Assembly: GCA_947456845.1 (NCBI GenBank)
Contig: CANGUJ010000127.1
Location: 1 to 9,328 of the forward strand
Reading direction: 5' to 3'
Origin: Burkholderiales bacterium
GTDB taxonomy: Bacteria > Pseudomonadota > Gammaproteobacteria > Burkholderiales > JAEUOS01
Length of the DNA stretch: 9,328 bases
The notes below the pieces were generated by a model. That model did not search any database. It saw only the letters and a list, made by a program, of their open reading frames with translations, and was not told the origin of the DNA. The position numbers were made by a program, and so were the translations under genes. The stretch's first letter is position 1, and the number at the start of each line of letters is the position of its first letter. Positions 6,342 to 9,328 of the stretch are shown piece after piece.

Positions 6342-6800
6342 ATGCAAGTCAGGGAAATCCTGCGCATCAAGGGAAGCACGCTGTACACGGTGACGCCCGC
6401 CACCACGATGGCCGATGCCGTCATCAGCATGGCCGATCATGACATCGGCTCGGTCGTGGTCATGGACGCCGGCAAGCTGGCCGGAATGCTCACCTTCCGC
6501 GAGATCATCAAGGTGCTGGCCAGGCGGCAACAGGAGAACCGGGTCGGCCCCACGCCGACCATGTCGCAGATCTTCGCCAGCGAGGTGATGAACCGGAACC
6601 CGGCGGTGGCTACGCCGGACATGGAGGTCGATGAACTGCGCACCGTCATGATCGAGAGCCATCAGCGCTACATGCCCGTCATGGAGGGCGACGTGCTGCT
6701 GGGAGTAATCTCCTTCCACGACGTCGCCCGCGCGGTCCTGGAGGAACAGGCCTTCGAGAACCGCATGCTCAAGGGTTACATCAAGAACTGGCCGGCGTGA
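6342..6800 (+). CDS. Two-CBS-domain protein
   Basis: The 152-residue protein consists almost only of a Bateman module. CBS 1 covers about residues 1-62 (YTVTPATTMADAVISM, then GSVVVMDAGKLAGMLTFREI). CBS 2 covers about 77-140 (VMNRNPAVATPDMEVDELRTVM, then RYMPVMEGDVLLGVISFHDV). CBS pairs bind adenine nucleotides such as AMP, ATP or SAM and act as energy or metabolite sensors; stand-alone ones usually regulate a partner protein in the cytoplasm. The ligand and partner cannot be read here. A strong ribosome site, AAGGGAGG (6328-6335), lies 6 nt before the ATG, giving high confidence in the start. The gene sits 85 nt after the HDOD/GGDEF-like gene and about 210 nt before aroC, so it may have its own promoter or share one with the upstream gene. 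Confidence 0.93.
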   Translation: MQVREILRIKGSTLYTVTPATTMADAVISMADHDIGSVVVMDAGKLAGMLTFREIIKVLARRQQENRVGPTPTMSQIFASEVMNRNPAVATPDMEVDELRTVMIESHQRYMPVMEGDVLLGVISFHDVARAVLEEQAFENRMLKGYIKNWPA

Positions 6801-6976
6801 CTCCGCCGCGTGCCACGGCCGCGCGAGCAGGCTCTCGGGAACATCCCCACTGGAGGCATGGGCCTGGCAGCAGCGACCATCGTAGACGTTGCAGAGGCGC
6901 CGGTGCCGCATGCGGCTACTCCGCGGGGCTGCAGGCGGCCGCGCTGGCGGCAGGGCGGCCCGCGGTGAGCATCGGC

Positions 6977-6982
6977 TAGAAT
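6977..6982 (+). promoter_or_regulatory. Possible -10 box for aroC
   Basis: TAGAAT (6977-6982) lies 28 nt before the aroC start and is the best -10-like hexamer in the 210-nt gap 6801-7010. It would give a leader of roughly 20 nt. No -35 box is seen at the proper distance; the DNA there is very GC-rich. The rest of the gap holds a perfect 12-bp palindrome (GCCGCATGCGGC, 6905-6916) and no supported gene. Confidence 0.35.
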
Positions 6983-7010
6983 CCGTTATTGTGGTTTTTC
7001 ACGGCTCGTC

Positions 7011-8117
7011 ATGTCAGGCTCGACCCTGGGCGATCTTTTTCGCGTCACCAATTTCGGCGAATCCCACGGCCCCGCCATCGGTTGCGTGGTCGATGGCTGC
7101 CCCCCCGGCATGGCGCTGGATGCCGCGGACATCCAGCGCGATCTGGACCTGCGCAAGCCCGGCACTTCGCGCCATGTGACCCAGCGCAAGGAACCCGACA
7201 GCGTTGAAATCCTCTCCGGGACATTCGAGGGCCGCACCACCGGCACCCCGATCGCGCTGCTCATCCGCAACGAGGACCAGCGCAGCCGCGACTACGGCAA
7301 TATCGTCGATACGTTCCGGCCCGGGCACGCCGACTATGCCTACCGGCAGAAATACGGCGTCCGCGACTACCGCGGCGGCGGTCGCTCGTCGGCCCGCCTG
7401 ACCGCGCCGACGGTGGCGGCCGGCGCGGTGGCGCGCAAATGGCTGGGCGAGCAGCACGGGTTGAAGATTCGCGCCTACCTTGCCCAGCTGGGTGACATCG
7501 TGGTGCCTTTTCGCAGCTGGGACGATGTCGCAGCTCGCGAGGCCAATCCGTTTTTCATCGCCGACCTGTCCGCGGTGGAGCGACTCGAGGCCTACATGGA
7601 CGCATTGCGCAAGTCCGGCGATTCGGTCGGCGCGCGCGTCACGGTGGTGGCCTCCGGCATGCCGCCGGGCTGGGGCGAACCGGTCTACGATCGCCTGGAT
7701 GCCGACATCGCCCATGCCATGATGGGCATCAACGCCGTCAAGGGTGTGGAGATCGGGGCCGGCTTCGCCAGCGTCGCGCAGAAAGGCACCGAGCATGGCG
7801 ACGAGATGACACCGCAGGGTTTTCTCGGCAACAACGCCGGTGGCGTGCTGGGCGGCATTTCCACCGGGCAGGACGTGGTCGTATCGATCGCCCTCAAGCC
7901 CACCTCCAGCATCCGCCTGCCGCGCAGGTCCATCGACACGGCCGGCAATCCGGTGGTGGTCGAAACCCACGGGCGCCACGATCCCTGCGTGGGCATCCGC
8001 GCCGCGCCAATCGCCGAGGCGGCGCTGGCGATCGTGCTGATGGATCACGCCCTGCGCCATCGCGCCCAGTGCGCGGGCGTGGCGACCGGTACGCCGGTCA
8101 TCCCCGCGCAGGCCTGA
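7011..8117 (+). CDS. aroC: Chorismate synthase
   Basis: The 368-residue product catalyses the last shikimate-pathway step, turning 5-enolpyruvylshikimate-3-phosphate into chorismate with reduced FMN, in the cytoplasm. All three family signatures are present: GESHGPAIGCVVDGCPPG (16-33), YRGGGRSSARLTA (120-132) and RHDPCVGIRAAPI (322-334). The catalytic histidines are His19 (GESHG) and His106 (RPGHAD). The length is close to the E. coli enzyme (361). There is no flavin-reductase domain, so it is the usual monofunctional type that depends on a separate FMN reductase. The ATG at 7011 is the family start (MSGSTLGDLFRVTNFGESHG). No Shine-Dalgarno sequence precedes it, which is odd for an essential gene, but a short leader from the TAGAAT box could explain it. 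The MFS gene begins 3 nt after the stop and is probably cotranscribed. Confidence 0.98.
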   Translation: MSGSTLGDLFRVTNFGESHGPAIGCVVDGCPPGMALDAADIQRDLDLRKPGTSRHVTQRKEPDSVEILSGTFEGRTTGTPIALLIRNEDQRSRDYGNIVDTFRPGHADYAYRQKYGVRDYRGGGRSSARLTAPTVAAGAVARKWLGEQHGLKIRAYLAQLGDIVVPFRSWDDVAAREANPFFIADLSAVERLEAYMDALRKSGDSVGARVTVVASGMPPGWGEPVYDRLDADIAHAMMGINAVKGVEIGAGFASVAQKGTEHGDEMTPQGFLGNNAGGVLGGISTGQDVVVSIALKPTSSIRLPRRSIDTAGNPVVVETHGRHDPCVGIRAAPIAEAALAIVLMDHALRHRAQCAGVATGTPVIPAQA

Positions 8118-8120
8118 ACC

Positions 8121-9284
8121 TTGGGGCGCGCGGCGGTCGCGCCCGCGCTGGCGCTTTCCGGCTATTACTTCGCGTACTTCGCCTACGTCGGCGCGTACTC
8201 GCCCTACATCACGCTCTACCTGCAGGATCTCGGGCTGGCCGCCACCCAGATCGGCATCCTGTACGCGATCCCGCAGGTGATGCGCATTTTCGGGCCCAAC
8301 GTCTGGGGAACCCTGGCCGATCGCACCAGGGCCCCGGTGGCCATCCTGCGCGTCGCGACGGTGCTGTCGCTCGCCTGCTTCTGCCTTCTCTATCTCGGGT
8401 CTTCCTTCGCCTGGGTATTCGCGGTGCTCATCGGCGTGCACTTCTTCACCAGCGCGCAAATGCCGGTGGTGGAGGCGCTCACGCTGCATGAGGTGCGCGA
8501 GGCGCCCGGCCGTTACGGCCGCATCCGGGTATGGGGGTCGGTGGGGTTCATCGCCGCCGTGCTGGGACTGGGCGCGCTGCTCGACCATGCGTCGCCGCGG
8601 GCGGTCCTGCATGTGGTGGCGGGCCTGCTGTTGCTGACCATCCTGGCGGCATGGCTGGTGCCCCACGGCGCCGGGGGGCGGGGCAGCACCGAGCCCGCTG
8701 CCCTGGGGCCCATCCTGCGCCGGCCCGAGGTGCGCGCCTTCCTGTGCGCGGGCGCGCTCAACGCTTTCGCGCACTCGGCGCTCTACACGTTCTATTCGAT
8801 CTATCTTGCCGACCACGGGTACAGCAAGACCACCATCGGCATCATGTGGGCGCTGGGGGTGGTCATCGAAATCGGCGTATTCCAGGCCATGCCGCAGATC
8901 ATGCGCCGCTTCGATCCCGCCATGCTGTTCTTTTCCACCTTTGTGGTGTGCGGCGTGCGGTTCCTGATCATCGGCTGGGGCGTGGCCCACTGGTGGTTGC
9001 TCGTACTCGCGCAACTGATGCACGCCTCGACGTTTGCGATCTACCACGCCAGCGCCGTCTCCTTGGTCGGCCGCTATTTCGGCGCCGCCAACCAGGCACG
9101 CGGGCAGGCCCTTTACATCAGCCTGTCATTCGGGGCAGGCGGATTCGCCGGTGGCCTCGTCAGCGGCGCGCTCTGGGAGCGTGTCGGACCCTCATGGACC
9201 TACACCCTGAGCGCCGCCGCCGGCGTACTGGGCGCGGCGCTGCTGGCGGTGACCGGTCAACGCGGCGCCCGGCCGGTTCGTTGA
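8121..9284 (+). CDS. MFS transporter (MFS_1-like / HcaT-like family)
   Basis: This is a 387-residue inner-membrane protein with about 12 hydrophobic segments in two halves, joined by a polar loop near residues 175-195. The first segment, GYYFAYFAYVGAYSPYITLYL (14-34), resembles the opening of the LacY/HcaT-like MFS_1 group. The motif-A position between TM2 and TM3 reads VWGTLADRTRAP (61-72), matching the GxLaDrxgrr pattern. The C-terminal half includes GYSKTTIGIMWALGVVIEI and a matching QIMRRFD loop. Substrate unknown: HcaT relatives move phenylpropionate-like acids, NupG/LacY relatives move nucleosides or sugars. The start is TTG at 8121, since no in-frame ATG or GTG precedes TM1; GCAGG about 9 nt upstream, inside the end of aroC, could be the ribosome site. 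The 3-nt gap to aroC suggests translational coupling. Confidence 0.93.
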   Translation: MGRAAVAPALALSGYYFAYFAYVGAYSPYITLYLQDLGLAATQIGILYAIPQVMRIFGPNVWGTLADRTRAPVAILRVATVLSLACFCLLYLGSSFAWVFAVLIGVHFFTSAQMPVVEALTLHEVREAPGRYGRIRVWGSVGFIAAVLGLGALLDHASPRAVLHVVAGLLLLTILAAWLVPHGAGGRGSTEPAALGPILRRPEVRAFLCAGALNAFAHSALYTFYSIYLADHGYSKTTIGIMWALGVVIEIGVFQAMPQIMRRFDPAMLFFSTFVVCGVRFLIIGWGVAHWWLLVLAQLMHASTFAIYHASAVSLVGRYFGAANQARGQALYISLSFGAGGFAGGLVSGALWERVGPSWTYTLSAAAGVLGAALLAVTGQRGARPVR

Positions 9285-9305
9285 GGGAAGGCGTCCGGAC
9301 GATCG

Positions 9306-9328
9306 AAGAGGCGGGAAAACGATATGCA
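9306..9328 (+). promoter_or_regulatory. Possible ribosome site and start codon of a following gene
   Basis: The purine-rich AAGAGGCGGG (9306-9315) lies 8 nt before an ATG at 9324-9326, two bases from the window edge. This looks like the beginning of another plus-strand gene about 40 nt after the MFS stop, but the coding part cannot be seen. Confidence 0.3.

Noticed and set aside
6905..6916. Perfect 12-bp palindrome GCCGCATGCGGC upstream of aroC
   Set aside because: Short palindromes made mostly of G and C are expected by chance here and it is not positioned at a recognised promoter element.
6858..6968. A 36-codon ORF in the gap before aroC, with GGAGG upstream
   Set aside because: The GGAGG is only 1 nt from the ATG, the peptide has no recognisable feature, and such short ORFs are common in GC-rich gaps.
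7014..9047. A 677-codon open frame on the minus strand antisense to aroC and the MFS gene
   Set aside because: Its composition (rich in Arg, Gly, His, Asp, Gln, no domain) is that of a high-GC shadow frame; both genes on the plus strand are clear family members.

Overview
The window is GC-rich, densely packed chromosomal DNA with the gene content of a Betaproteobacterium. The clues are a TrmJ tail, an AlgH-like protein with a signal sequence, a MetY of the type ending HPASTTHFR, an HDOD plus GGDEF-like protein, and a CBS protein followed by chorismate synthase (aroC) and an MFS transporter. A Rhodocyclales or Burkholderiales relative is my guess; there is no marker gene to fix it. No rRNA or tRNA gene, CRISPR array, insertion sequence, integrase or att-like repeat is visible. 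No stretch without a gene exceeds about 225 bases.

Left part (1-2583): the 3' end of trmJ (+) runs into a small protein of unknown function on the minus strand (384-878) that carries five copies of a short [QR]R[LM]xx[LM] motif. Head to head with it is an exported AlgH/YqgE (DUF179) protein on the plus strand. The two longest start codons share one CCATGG palindrome. AlgH then converges on a secreted trypsin-fold plus PDZ protein on the minus strand, which has lost the catalytic His and Asp but kept the Ser position, so it is probably a pseudoprotease.

Middle (2806-5044): a minus-strand operon of metY (O-acetylhomoserine sulfhydrylase type, PLP enzyme) and an alpha/beta hydrolase, 4 nt apart. 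A divergent intergenic region of about 130 nt separates metY from the next plus-strand gene. It contains an operator-like inverted repeat around a possible metY -10 box, and a strong hairpin touching the downstream ribosome binding site.

Right part (5045-9328, all +): an HDOD-like plus degenerate GGDEF protein whose GGDEF motif is replaced by AELQF while the RxxD inhibitory-site motif is intact; a two-CBS-domain protein; aroC; and an MFS transporter starting at TTG 3 nt after aroC. A further gene may start at the right edge.

Most of the window is ordinary core genome. I see no convincing new multi-gene system. The best leads are single proteins: two apparent pseudo-enzymes (the protease-like and the diguanylate cyclase-like protein), the repeat protein, and the metY/HDOD divergent control region.
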